Source: Planctomycetota bacterium (lineage in GTDB: Bacteria > Planctomycetota > Planctomycetia > Planctomycetales > Planctomycetaceae). Taken from it: a stretch of DNA of 35,353 nucleotides. Under the pieces are notes generated by a model, which saw only the letters and a list, made by a program, of their open reading frames with translations, did not search any database and was not told the origin of the DNA. Shown here one piece after another: positions 9,093 through 19,410 of this stretch (positions are counted from its first letter, which is position 1; each line of letters begins with the position of its first letter). The stretch lies in assembly GCA_027623235.1 (NCBI GenBank), contig JAQBVJ010000075.1:1-35353 (forward strand). Direction: 5' to 3'. The translations under genes were made by a program, and so were the position numbers.

Positions 9093-9521
9093 GGCTTTCC
9101 TCAACTCTTGTTTGATCCGTGCCTTGTTTGACCTGCGGAAATCGCCGTCGGCCCAGAAGCTGGTTTCGCAAAAACCTGAAACCGTTTCATCGTCCTCACA
9201 CACAATCACTGCGTACACATCACGACAAGTCTGCCCGAACACGTTTTAATGTGTCACTTTCTGGCGTTCCCGGTCCACACAGCAGAGCTTTGAGACGACG
9301 CCAGACGACGAAAGTTCCACGAACTTTCAGAGATTCCTGTCGGAATCGAGCCCGCGATCGGCACATCCCGAATGGTGCCTCCAGTTCGTCAAAAAATATA
9401 GCGGCACGGCGTAAGCCCAATGGTCCCAGAGTTGTGCTGTTTGTCGCCTTTCGCTCCGAGGTTGAGAATTTATTGCATCCTGGCCTGGGTGTCTGTGCAG
9501 AGTGGCGCTGAAAGGGCTGGC
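9093..9521. other. Intergenic region, anti-sigma-like gene / transposase
   Basis: 429 bp between divergent genes. I find no sigma-factor coding sequence on either strand. A small hairpin with GGTTTC/GAAACC arms lies near 9170-9190, upstream of the minus-strand gene. The stretch 9400-9465 (gcggcacggcgtaagccc ... tcgcctttcgctccg) resembles dispersed intergenic repeats I recall from planctomycete genomes; this cannot be verified here. No clear left inverted repeat of the IS could be placed. Confidence 0.4.
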
Positions 9522-10994
9522 ATGAGTACAACACCATCGAACACGGATGCTCGGGTCGGTCGACCGCAACGGCGGCAGAGGGAATGGCAGGACTTTTGTC
9601 TGGATGAGACACTCCCACATGACGATATCGCTCGGACGGTCTGGGCGTATGTCGAATCGCTCGACCTGAGCGCGCTGTACGGGGGCATCAAGGTCTCGGG
9701 TCATCAGGCGGGTCGGTCGGCGATTGCTCCGGAGGTGCTCGTCGCGCTGTGGCTGATGGCGACGCTGGAGGGCATTGGTTCGGCTCGGCGGCTTGATCGG
9801 CTGTGTCGGCGGGACGCGCGCTACAAGTGGATCTGCGGGAAAGTCAGCGTCAATTATCACACGCTCAGCGACTTCCGCAGCGGGCAGGTCGAGTTCCTCG
9901 AACAGCTGCTGGTCGATTCGGTGGCGGCTCTGATGGATCAGGGACTGGTGCCGCTGGAGACGGTGGCTCAGGACGGCATGCGGGTGCGGGCCTCGGCGGG
10001 GAAGAGTTCGTTCCGCCGCAAGCCGACTCTGGAAGAACTGCCGCGGCTGGCCGCGGAACATCTGCAGCGAATGCAGGACGAGAACGAAGGCGAGTCGCGT
10101 CACGCAGCGGATGCTCGCAAAGCAGCGGCTGCCGAACGGGCGGCCCGCGAGCGGAAGGAGCGGATCGACGAGGCACTCCGGCAGCGGGAAGAACTCGCGA
10201 AGAAACGCGAGAAGCGGAAGAAAGGCGATGGCGAGAAGACTCGCGTGAGCACGACCGATCCGGAGGCTCGCAACATGAAGATGGCCAACGGCGGATTCGA
10301 TCCGGCTTACAACGTGCAGTTTTCCAGCGACGCGGATGCGCAGATAATCGTGGGCGTGGACGTCACGAACGAAGGCACGGACGGGGCTCAGATGCCGCCG
10401 ATGCTCGATCAATTGGAAGCGGATTACGGCAAGCGTCCGAAGACGTGTCTGGTGGACTCGGCGTTCACAACGAAGGACTCGGTGACAGAGGCCGAGAAGA
10501 AAGGCACAGAAGTGGTAGGCGGCATCCCGCGCGCCGGTCAACTGGAAAAGTCAGGCGGCGATCCGCACTCACCTCAGCGGAACGACACTCCGGAATACAT
10601 CCAGTTCCGCAAGCGGATGGGCGAGCCGAATTACCAGGAGCTCTACAAACAGCGGCCGTGCGTGGCGGAGTTTCCCAACGCGGTGTGTCGCAACCAGGGG
10701 CTGCGTCAGTTCCTGGTTCGAGGCCTTAAAACAGTGTACGCCTGCTTTCGCTCGGTCTGTTGCAGCATCAGCCGATCCGGCGAACCCCGGCACCGACCCC
10801 GAAATCGTGTTGATGTCCCGCTCCGTGAGTTCGGGCTTTCGATCCTCGGTCGTCCGCTGCAGAAAAATGTCAGTGCGGCTGTGCCCGGTATCCACACGCG
10901 TTGTGCCGGTACAGCAATTGCTCATGAGGGAGGCTGGATCGCCCAGATATGCAAATGGTCCATGAACAGTTCCCGGTCGAAACCGGGGCGGTGA
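9522..10994 (+). mobile_element. IS1182-type transposase, C-terminus degenerate
   Basis: 490 codons from ATG 9522. The N-terminal part (DLSALYGG ... APEVLVALWLMATLEG ... YHTLSDFR) and the middle (QDGMRVRASAGKSSFRRK, a charged Lys/Glu/Arg helix, DPEARNMKMANGGFDPAYNVQ, then VDSAFTTKDSV) are typical of IS1182-family DDE transposases. Homologous sequence runs to RGLRQFLVRGLKTV-like residues near 10735. Beyond that the translation becomes Cys/Arg-rich and unlike the family, and the usual C-terminal AHN-type helix is missing in all three frames. The original end was probably lost by a deletion or rearrangement, with the frame running on by chance to 10994. I could not find terminal inverted repeats or a target duplication. 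The element is likely inactive. Confidence 0.82.
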
Positions 10995-11028
10995 TCTGGC
11001 GGATTGGTTTGTTTGATATGAGATATTT

Positions 11029-11598
11029 ATGAAGACCAGACAGAAGAAACAGCATCTTTCTCAGAATGATTCCTCAGCAGTGTCCCAATTTCAGAAGGCC
11101 ATTGTCCTGGCCGACTCTGGCTCCCCGGACCAGGCACTCGCACTGCTGAACCATTCGCATTCACGAGTCGACTTGATTGAGAACGCCAGAGGTGTCTGTC
11201 TGCTTCGCCTGGGAAATGTCGACGGCGCAGTGCACCTGTTCCGGTCACTGGTTCTGGCCTCCGGGTGTACGTGGATGAAACCCGAGTCACCCGTGATCCA
11301 GCGCACAAACCTGTGTACCGCACTCCTGATTTCCGGGCGGGTTTCCGGTTGCGTTGAGCTGCTGTCGGCGATCGAGGAACAACAGCATCCGTCAGTGGTG
11401 CGTCTCCGGCAGACGCTGGAAAGCTGGCGCGCAGGACTTTCAACACTGCAGCGGATTCAGTGGTTCTTCGGGCTTGATCCGGGCGTGCCAGTCTCGTTCA
11501 CTGGACTGCCAGGCGACTTTGTCGATCCTGAACTGTCGACACCTCTTGCGTCGTCGCAGCCATCAGTCAGGTCGCGACCGCCGGTTCACGCTGCCTGA
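11029..11598 (+). CDS. Small TPR-like protein, function unknown
   Basis: 189 residues. The region about 20-130 is helical and TPR-like: alternating Ala/Leu helices such as QFQKAIVLADSGSPDQALALLNH, NARGVCLLRLGNVDGAVHLFRSL and TNLCTALLISGRVSGCVELL. There is no signal peptide and no membrane segment. The C-terminus has a Trp/Arg-containing segment (RIQWFFGLDPGVPVSF) followed by a Ser/Pro-rich end. TPR folds mediate protein contacts, so a partner-binding role is likely but the partner is unknown. The ribosome binding site is weak (gagat before ATG), and the upstream flank is the debris behind the transposase. A hairpin follows at 11637-11670. Confidence 0.62.
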   Translation: MKTRQKKQHLSQNDSSAVSQFQKAIVLADSGSPDQALALLNHSHSRVDLIENARGVCLLRLGNVDGAVHLFRSLVLASGCTWMKPESPVIQRTNLCTALLISGRVSGCVELLSAIEEQQHPSVVRLRQTLESWRAGLSTLQRIQWFFGLDPGVPVSFTGLPGDFVDPELSTPLASSQPSVRSRPPVHAA

Positions 11599-11636
11599 AC
11601 AATGGCTGTTCACTGGCGACCGATGAACGGTCTCTA

Positions 11637-11670
11637 CTCAGTCTGGTGAATTTGAATTGACCAGACTGAG
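11637..11670. terminator. Stem-loop after TPR-like gene (possible terminator)
   Basis: Perfect 11-bp arms CTCAGTCTGGT (11637-11647) and ACCAGACTGAG (11660-11670) with a 12-nt loop lie 38 bp behind the stop. There is no T-run after it, so it may stabilise the mRNA end rather than terminate. Confidence 0.5.
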
Positions 11671-11752
11671 CGTTGCCTGACCAGTGCCTGGGTCCAGCAC
11701 GTCGGTCGGCAACAAATTGTCGTTCAGGTATCCGAGTAGAAACGACGGTTGC

Positions 11753-12739
11753 ATGTTGATCTGGCTTCAGTTGTCCGTAGGACTGGTGGCTCTTGTCGCC
11801 GGAGGCGAACTGCTTGTTCGTGGAGCGTCCCGCCTGGCCGCGCTCGTCGGCCTGTCTCCACTGGTGATCGGTTTGACGGTTGTCGCGTTCGGCACGAGTG
11901 CTCCAGAACTCGCCGTCTCTGTTTCGTCCGCTTTTTCTGGCCGGGCGGACATCGCCGTGGGCAACGTCGTCGGCAGCAACATTTTCAACGTTCTGTTCAT
12001 TCTTGGAGCCTCGGCGCTGATCGTTCCGCTCGCCGTGAACTCAACGTTAATTCGATCCGATGTGCCGCTGATGATCGCAGCGTCGCTTCTGGCAGCTGCG
12101 CTGTGCCTGGACGAATCGGTGAGCCGCGTCGAAGGTGGGCTGCTGTTTGCTGGCCTGGTGGTCTACACAGCGAGTTGCGTGACAGCGGGGCGACGCGAGT
12201 CTTCATCCGGTCAGAGCCGGCAACAGCCGCCGGACGCCGGTTCAACCGAGCTCGTGCCGCCGGGCGAGACACACAGTCGGCTACGAAATGTTCTGCTGAT
12301 CCTGGCCGGCCTGGTTCTGCTGGTACTCGGATCGGAATGGCTTGTCGCGGCGGCCACAACACTGGCCCGGCAGATGGGAATCAGTGAACTGGTCATCGGG
12401 CTGACAATTGTCGCTGCGGGAACGTCGCTCCCCGAAGTGGCCACATCGATCGTTGCCGCCGTGAAAGGGGAAAGGGATATCGCTGTCGGAAACGTCGTGG
12501 GAAGCAATCTGTTCAATATACTCGGTGTGTTCGGACTTGCGGCGGCACTCTCGCCCGGCGGCATTGCCGTCTCAGTCCAGGCACTGACGTTCGATATCCC
12601 CGTCATGATCGCCTCAGCCGTGGCGTGTTTTCTGGTGTGCCTCTCAGGCCGGGAAATCAGCCGATTTGAGGGAGCACTCCTCCTCGGTTCGTACATCGCC
12701 TACACGGGCATGTTGATCAGCCGGGCGACGTCCGCGTAA
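11753..12739 (+). CDS. Na+/Ca2+ exchanger family protein (CaCA, YrbG-like)
   Basis: 328 residues, almost entirely hydrophobic helices, about ten membrane segments in two homologous halves. Each half carries the alpha-repeat ion-binding motif of the CaCA family: GTSAPELAVS (from 47) and GTSLPEVATS (from 223). Each is followed by GNVVGSNxFN. These acidic and polar residues bind Na+ and Ca2+ in the superfamily, so the protein probably exchanges Ca2+ for Na+ across the cytoplasmic membrane. The halves are joined by a hydrophilic loop of about 30 residues (near 145-180). The start ATG 11753 has no strong Shine-Dalgarno; the open frame extends to 11684, but a hydrophobic first helix right after MLIWLQ favours 11753. 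It converges with argH with only 47 bp between. Confidence 0.9.
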   Translation: MLIWLQLSVGLVALVAGGELLVRGASRLAALVGLSPLVIGLTVVAFGTSAPELAVSVSSAFSGRADIAVGNVVGSNIFNVLFILGASALIVPLAVNSTLIRSDVPLMIAASLLAAALCLDESVSRVEGGLLFAGLVVYTASCVTAGRRESSSGQSRQQPPDAGSTELVPPGETHSRLRNVLLILAGLVLLVLGSEWLVAAATTLARQMGISELVIGLTIVAAGTSLPEVATSIVAAVKGERDIAVGNVVGSNLFNILGVFGLAAALSPGGIAVSVQALTFDIPVMIASAVACFLVCLSGREISRFEGALLLGSYIAYTGMLISRATSA

Positions 12740-12786
12740 AGGCAGCGTCGACGCCGGCTCGAAGGCTCTGTGAATCCAAAGAGCTG

Positions 12787-14160
<1,374 letters not shown>

Positions 14161-14276
14161 GATCACTCTCCGCTTCTGACTTTTTGGCTGCGCGGTCTTT
14201 GCGCTGAGGACCGCTCACCGGAATCTATTCGCTGCGGACCGCGATTGCAGCCGGCTCATTGGAAATGTCCGAGGGA

Positions 14277-14298
14277 GTAGGTCAGGCTCTGCCTGACG
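14277..14298 (-). repeat. REP-like palindrome, copy A
   Basis: GTAG followed by a perfect hairpin GTCAGGC-TCT-GCCTGAC, then G. Foot plus hairpin matches the architecture of REP elements. It faces copy B (14344-14365) in opposite orientation and is nearly identical to copy C at 23316-23337. Confidence 0.75.
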
Positions 14299-14343
14299 GA
14301 ATCGGTTTCGGTGATCGCTTTCGGGTTTCTTGTTGGTTGACTT

Positions 14344-14365
14344 CGTCAGGCGGAGCCTGGCCTGC
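14344..14365 (+). repeat. REP-like palindrome, copy B
   Basis: The opposite orientation to copy A: CGTCAGGC-GGA-GCCTGGCCTGC. Read on the minus strand it begins GCAG and differs from copy A at a few bases. Preceded by cttcg, as copy C is. A and B form an inverted pair in the argH-lhr gap. Confidence 0.7.
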
Positions 14366-14385
14366 AGACTTTGGACTCTCTTCTC

Positions 14386-17300
14386 ATGTCGTTTTTCGGT
14401 TTTCATCCGCTGATCGAACGCTGGTTTTTCGACCGGTTTGAGGCTCCGACCGAGCCACAGACGCTCGGGTGGCCGCACATCGCCGCCGGCGAGAACACGC
14501 TCATCGCCGCTCCCACCGGCAGCGGAAAAACACTGACCGCCTTCCTCGCGGTCATCGATCGGCTTCTGAAAGAGTCCATTGAAGGGCAACTTGCAGAGCA
14601 GGGAATGCGGGTTGTCTACGTCTCGCCACTGAGGGCTCTTTCGAATGACATGCACCGCAACCTTTCGGTTCCCCTCGAAGAGCTGAACGCCCTCGCTGCA
14701 GAAGAGTTCCCCGGAGTCCCCATCGCGCAGCTTCGAGTCGGACTCCGCACCGGAGACACAACGTCCTCGCAGCGAGCGGCCCTCGTCCGGAAACCGCCGC
14801 ACATCCTGGTCACGACGCCCGAGTCCCTGTACCTGCTGCTCACGGCCGAACGAGGCCGCGAGGCGTTGAAGACTGTCGACACGGTGATCGTCGACGAAAT
14901 TCACGCGCTCGTCAGAGACAAACGCGGCTCGCATCTGGCGTTGTCGCTGGAGCGGTTGGAAGAACACGTCGGGAAACCACTGCAGCGGATCGGCCTGTCG
15001 GCAACGCAGAAGCCGATCGAGCGAGTTGCCGATTTCCTCACGGGAGTCCGTCCCCTCCGACCGAGCACCCGGGAGGGGTTGTGCCGGATTGTCGACGTTG
15101 GACACTCGCGGGCCCTCGACCTGGAAATCGTCGTTCCGCCGTCTGAACTCTCGGCCGTCTGCTCGAACGAGCAATGGGCCGAGGTCAGTGATCTGATTGT
15201 CGAGCTGATCAACTCGCACCGCAGCACTCTGATCTTCGTCAACACGCGGCGGCTGGCTGAGCGGATTACGCACTGGCTCAGCGGCATCCTCGGCGAGGAA
15301 CACGTCAGCAGCCATCACGGGTCAATCGCCTCTGACCGGCGGCTCGACACCGAGTACCGGCTCAAAAACGGGCAGTTGAAAGCCGTTGTCGCGACGGCGT
15401 CTCTGGAACTGGGCCTCGATGTCGGTTTCATCGATCTTGTGATTCAGGCGGGCTCGCCCAGATCCATTGCGACGTTTCTGCAGCGGATTGGCCGGTCCGG
15501 TCACTCGCTCGGCAAGACGCCGAAAGGTCGACTGCTCGCGCTGACCCGCGACGAACTCGTCGAGTGCATGGCCCTGATCCGAGCCGTTCGTGCCGGGCGG
15601 CTCGACAACATCCCGATTCCGGAAAACCCCGTCGATGTCCTCGCCCAGCAGATCGTGGCCGAGGTCGCGTGTCGCGAGTGGGGCACCGACGAGCTGTTCG
15701 ACGTTTGCCGTCGAGCATGGCCGTTCCGAAACCTCAAACGAAAAGCGTTCGACGAGACGCTGCATTTTCTGAGCGAAGGCCTCACCGATCGCGCCGGCCG
15801 AGCGCGGGTCTACCTCCACCACGACATGGTGCAGCGGCGAGTCCGCTCGCGACCGGGAGCCCGCATCGTCGCGACCTCGAACGCGGGAGCGATCCCCGAG
15901 ACCGGCCTGTTCCGGGTCGTCACGGAAGACGGCACGGTCGTCGGCACGCTCGACGAAGATTTTGCCATCGAAAGTCACTCGGGGCAGATCTTTCTGCTGG
16001 GCAACACGTCCTGGCGAATTCAGCACGTCCGCGGGATGGACGTGACAGTGACCGACGCAGGAGGTGCTCCGCCCACAATCCCGTTCTGGCGAGGTGAAGC
16101 TCCGGGCCGGACGCTGGAGTTGTCGGAGGAAATCTCAAACCTGCGCGAGGAGCTCGAAGAAAAAATCAAAGCCGTTCCGGAAACGGTCGTCGCCACCTGG
16201 TGGGACGAGCCTCGCCCTCCCGGTGCGCGGACGGAAACGGACCTCGATCAGATTTCGCGGTGGCTCGTCGAAGAGTCGTCGTGTTCGGAATTCGCCGCGC
16301 AGCAGGTTGTCCTTTACGTCGCCTCGCAGATCGCGGCCGTTGGTCTTGTGCCGACTCAGAAGCGAGTCATCTTCGAACGCTTCTTTGACGAGTCGGGCGG
16401 AATGCAGATGGTCGTTCACGCTCCGTTCGGCTCGCGGATCACGCACGCGTGGGGTCTGGCGATGCGGAAGCGTTTTTGTCGCTCGTTTGATTTTGAGCTT
16501 CAGGCAACAGCCGATGACAACGGTTTTATTCTGTCGCTCGGGCCGCAGCACAGCTTTCCGCTCGAATCGATGTTCACAATGCTCAACCCGGGAAACGTCC
16601 GCGGCTGCGTCGAGCAATCGCTGCTTTACATTCCGATGTTTCAAATCCGCTGGCGGTGGAACGCGAACCGCGCGCTGATTGTTCCTCGCCGGGACATGGG
16701 CAAAAAGATCCCGCCGAACCTGCAGCGGTTCCGCGCGGACGACCTTCTGACAAGCGTCTTTCCGCTGCTGACCGGCTGCCAGGAAAACGTCGTGGGTGAG
16801 CTCGAAGTTCCTGATCACGTCCTCGTCCAGCAGACGATGCACGACTGCCTGACTGAGGCGCTCGACGTCGTAGGACTCGAAGAAGTTCTGGGAAGAATCG
16901 ATCGCGGTGAGATGGAGTTCGTCGCGCGGGACACACGCGAGCCCTCGCCGTTTTCGTATCAGCTGCTCAACTCGAACCCGTACTCGTTCCTCGACGGCGG
17001 CGAGATCCAGGAACGTCGTGCGCGTGCGGTCTCGACACGCCGCTCACTTTCGGTCGAGAGCGTCAACGATCTCGGTCGCCTCGACCCACTCGCCATCGAG
17101 CAGGTTGTCAACGAGGCCTCGCCGCTGATCCGCAACGCCGATGAGCTGCACGATGTCCTGCTGACGCGGATCGTCGTGCCGGCCGACGAGCTGCTCGAAT
17201 ACGAGCCGCTGTTCGAGGAACTCGCGCAGCAGAAACGCGCCACACGACTTCAGTTCAATCCCCGTAGGACGGACGCCCACGTCCGTCCGTCCTCGCCGAA

Positions 17301-19410
17301 TGACGTGTTGCTGGGCGGGACGGACGTGGGCGTCCGTCCTACGGCGGGGTCGGCGGATTGCGGCGAGTTTGCGGTGATCGTTGCTGCAGAGCGTCTGCCG
17401 GCGGCGCTGGCCATGTTTCCTGACGCGATGCTCGACCCGCTGATCGAGGCACCCGAAGGGGTCCGCACCGAGTGGAACAACGTCGAGGCCCGCATCGCGA
17501 CGATCCGCGGCCTGATGGAAGTCTCCGGCCCGCTGACCGCAGACGAGGTCTCACAGCGGACCGGCATGACGGACGGGCAGGCGTTCGGCTCGCTGGAGGC
17601 GCTGGAGGGGGAAGGCATTGTTCTTCGCGGCCGGTTTCGTGAAAAACGAACGAGTGATTCGTCCGCGCGAATCCGGGAGGGCGAGGCTCCTGCCGATGAT
17701 GCGCCTGCGAAGGGCGAATCACCTGACTCCACCGGACGAGTTGTCGTCGAGTGGTGTCATCGTCGCCTGCTTGCCCGGATTCATCGCCTCACGATGGACG
17801 GTCTCCGGCGGCAAATTCAGCCGGTCACTCCGGACGTGTTCTTAAGATTCCTCACCGAGCATCACGGTCTCGCGAAGCATTCTCAGCGAGCTGGCAGCGA
17901 CGGGCTGTTCGAGGTGATCTCGATTCTGCAGGGCATCGACCTGGCCGCTTCGAGCTGGGAAGAGTCGATCCTGCCGGGCCGCGTGCGCGGGTACCGACCG
18001 GAGTGGCTAGACGAGCTGTGTCTCACGGGCGAGGTCGGCTGGGGACGGCTCTTCCCGCCGAAGAAAGAACGCGAGGCTCCTGCATCGCTGTCGAAGATCG
18101 TTCCCGTTTCGTTGTTCTTAAGAAGTGACGCCGAGTGGCTGACGGCTCGGTTCGATTCCCCCTCACCCGCCCTGCGGGCACCCTCTCCCCCTGAAGGGGG
18201 CGAGGGGACGGACGTTGGGGAGACTCAAAGCGTCTCGTTTGCTGCGCGGCGGGTCGCGACGGCACTCGACTCTCACGGAGCCATGTTTGCGACCGATCTG
18301 ATGTCTCAGTGCGAGTTGGCTCGCGGGGAACTCAACCAGGCTCTTGGCGAACTGATTTCGCTTGGAGTGGTCACGGCCGACGGGTTCGGAGGACTGCGCG
18401 ATCTGTCTGGAGGGAGAAAGGCGACTCGATCGGGAGCGGTTTTGAAACCGGGACTGGTCAGGCAACGCCACTCGGCCGGCGGCACAGGTCGGTGGACATT
18501 GACGGAACCCGGCGCACGCAGCGCGGCGTCTGAGTCCGCCCCTTCGTCCCCTTCAGGGGGAGAGGGGACGGCGATGGCGGGGTGCCCTCCCGCGAAGGCG
18601 GGCCAGCGGACCGACAAATCCGAAATCGTCGAGCAGTGGGCGTGGCAACTGCTTCGCCGCTGGGGTGTCGTTTTTCGCGACCTGCTCATCCGCGAATCCG
18701 GGGCGCCGCGCTGGTGGGAGCTGCTTCAGGTCTACCGTCGGCTGGAGGCCCGCGGCGAGATTCGCGGAGGACGATTTATCTCGGGAGTCGCGGGCGAGCA
18801 GTTTGGACTCGGCGAGACCGTTCGCCGATTGAGGCACCTGCGCGACGAAGCGAGCCGTCCGACGACGAGAACTCGAACATTGCGGCACAGCTTTCTGGAT
18901 GCGATGCGAAGTGGCGAGCCGCAGGCCGAAGAATCTTCCACCAGCGAAGAAACCTCGAATCGAGACGGCTTGGTTCGAGTCGTGGCTTTGCCAGGCGGCG
19001 TGGTTGAGGAACGCTCGGCTGTCGTTTCAGAGCGATCCGAATCGAAGCCAGGTGGACGCAAGCCGGAGCTGCTGATTCTGTCGGCCGCCGATCCCCTCAA
19101 TCTGATCGGCATCGTGACGAGCCATGCGAGGGTGCCGAGCGTTGCTCACAACCGAATCGTGTTACTCGACGGTCGCCCGGTCGCGGCGATTCAGAACGGC
19201 GAGCTGGTGATGCTCGATGAGTTGCCGCCTCTGCAGTTGCGCGAGCTGCAGCGTCTGGCTGGCTGTGATTTCTCGGCCGAAATTCTGCCGCCGGTTACTG
19301 GGCAGGGCCTGGAACCGGAGTCGCCTCAGGACGAGCCCGATGAATCCGGTCCGGATCCGGATTCGTCACCGCCGCGCGGCCGACGTCGATTTCGGCCGGT
19401 TATCACGTAA
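14386..19410 (+). CDS. lhr: Lhr-type large ATP-dependent helicase
   Basis: 1674 residues. Superfamily 2 helicase of the Lhr group (DNA repair-linked 3'-5' helicases). Seen: Walker A APTGSGKT (42-49), TTPES, DEIH box (170-173), SATQ, and in the second RecA domain VATASLELGLDVG and QRIGRSGH. The winged-helix, beta-barrel and Lhr-specific domains follow (about 400-900). E. coli Lhr is 1538 residues; the extra length here lies largely in the C-terminal half, where in-frame palindromic sequences are translated near residues 959-987, 1095-1117, 1258-1277 and 1382-1407. ATG 14386 was chosen because the protein begins FHPLIERWF as in relatives; no Shine-Dalgarno is evident, and TTG 14371 is possible. 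The gene stands alone and ends 87 bp before a foldback element. Confidence 0.9.
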   Translation: MSFFGFHPLIERWFFDRFEAPTEPQTLGWPHIAAGENTLIAAPTGSGKTLTAFLAVIDRLLKESIEGQLAEQGMRVVYVSPLRALSNDMHRNLSVPLEELNALAAEEFPGVPIAQLRVGLRTGDTTSSQRAALVRKPPHILVTTPESLYLLLTAERGREALKTVDTVIVDEIHALVRDKRGSHLALSLERLEEHVGKPLQRIGLSATQKPIERVADFLTGVRPLRPSTREGLCRIVDVGHSRALDLEIVVPPSELSAVCSNEQWAEVSDLIVELINSHRSTLIFVNTRRLAERITHWLSGILGEEHVSSHHGSIASDRRLDTEYRLKNGQLKAVVATASLELGLDVGFIDLVIQAGSPRSIATFLQRIGRSGHSLGKTPKGRLLALTRDELVECMALIRAVRAGRLDNIPIPENPVDVLAQQIVAEVACREWGTDELFDVCRRAWPFRNLKRKAFDETLHFLSEGLTDRAGRARVYLHHDMVQRRVRSRPGARIVATSNAGAIPETGLFRVVTEDGTVVGTLDEDFAIESHSGQIFLLGNTSWRIQHVRGMDVTVTDAGGAPPTIPFWRGEAPGRTLELSEEISNLREELEEKIKAVPETVVATWWDEPRPPGARTETDLDQISRWLVEESSCSEFAAQQVVLYVASQIAAVGLVPTQKRVIFERFFDESGGMQMVVHAPFGSRITHAWGLAMRKRFCRSFDFELQATADDNGFILSLGPQHSFPLESMFTMLNPGNVRGCVEQSLLYIPMFQIRWRWNANRALIVPRRDMGKKIPPNLQRFRADDLLTSVFPLLTGCQENVVGELEVPDHVLVQQTMHDCLTEALDVVGLEEVLGRIDRGEMEFVARDTREPSPFSYQLLNSNPYSFLDGGEIQERRARAVSTRRSLSVESVNDLGRLDPLAIEQVVNEASPLIRNADELHDVLLTRIVVPADELLEYEPLFEELAQQKRATRLQFNPRRTDAHVRPSSPNDVLLGGTDVGVRPTAGSADCGEFAVIVAAERLPAALAMFPDAMLDPLIEAPEGVRTEWNNVEARIATIRGLMEVSGPLTADEVSQRTGMTDGQAFGSLEALEGEGIVLRGRFREKRTSDSSARIREGEAPADDAPAKGESPDSTGRVVVEWCHRRLLARIHRLTMDGLRRQIQPVTPDVFLRFLTEHHGLAKHSQRAGSDGLFEVISILQGIDLAASSWEESILPGRVRGYRPEWLDELCLTGEVGWGRLFPPKKEREAPASLSKIVPVSLFLRSDAEWLTARFDSPSPALRAPSPPEGGEGTDVGETQSVSFAARRVATALDSHGAMFATDLMSQCELARGELNQALGELISLGVVTADGFGGLRDLSGGRKATRSGAVLKPGLVRQRHSAGGTGRWTLTEPGARSAASESAPSSPSGGEGTAMAGCPPAKAGQRTDKSEIVEQWAWQLLRRWGVVFRDLLIRESGAPRWWELLQVYRRLEARGEIRGGRFISGVAGEQFGLGETVRRLRHLRDEASRPTTRTRTLRHSFLDAMRSGEPQAEESSTSEETSNRDGLVRVVALPGGVVEERSAVVSERSESKPGGRKPELLILSAADPLNLIGIVTSHARVPSVAHNRIVLLDGRPVAAIQNGELVMLDELPPLQLRELQRLAGCDFSAEILPPVTGQGLEPESPQDEPDESGPDPDSSPPRGRRRFRPVIT
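17262..17344. repeat. REPIN-like inverted pair inside lhr
   Basis: Two perfect 27-bp inverted arms (17262-17288 and 17318-17344) are separated by 29 bp. Each arm is itself GTAG plus a 9-bp hairpin: GGACGGACG-CCCA-CGTCCGTCC on the left and the mirror with loop TGGG on the right. The unit is read through in frame in the Lhr protein, giving RTDAHVRP ... GTDVGVRPT between conserved sequence. Confidence 0.88.
17671..17735. repeat. Repeat-like insert in lhr (GREGEAPA-type)
   Basis: The stretch contains gcgaggctcctgc (17681-17693), repeated exactly at 18071-18083 in the same gene. It encodes a low-complexity, helicase-unlike peptide (REGEAPADDAPAKGES). I recall similar sequence dispersed in planctomycete genomes, which is unverified here. 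Confidence 0.5.
18157..18215. repeat. C/G-rich palindromic insert in lhr
   Basis: Two adjacent hairpins: CCCGC-CCT-GCGGG (about 18167-18179) and a longer one with CCCTC/GAGGG outer and CCCCC/GGGGG inner arms around TGAA (18181-18206). In frame it reads PSPALRAPSPPEGGEG, unlike helicase sequence. A related hairpin occurs at 18546-18570. Confidence 0.65.
18536..18606. repeat. Second palindromic insert pair in lhr
   Basis: A hairpin around ccccttcaggggg is related to the one at 18187-18200. It is followed by CCCGC-GAAG-GCGGG (18589-18602). The frame stays open and encodes APSSPSGGEGT ... PPAKAGQRT just before the conserved-looking helical segment EQWAWQLLRRWGV. Confidence 0.6.

Noticed and set aside
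9327..10541. 404-codon minus-strand frame opposite the transposase
   Set aside because: Shadow of the IS1182-type gene; no family resemblance or ribosome binding site.
14161..14166. Upstream GTG as argH start
   Set aside because: GGAG is only one base before it; the GTG at 14160 has proper spacing and gives the usual N-terminus.
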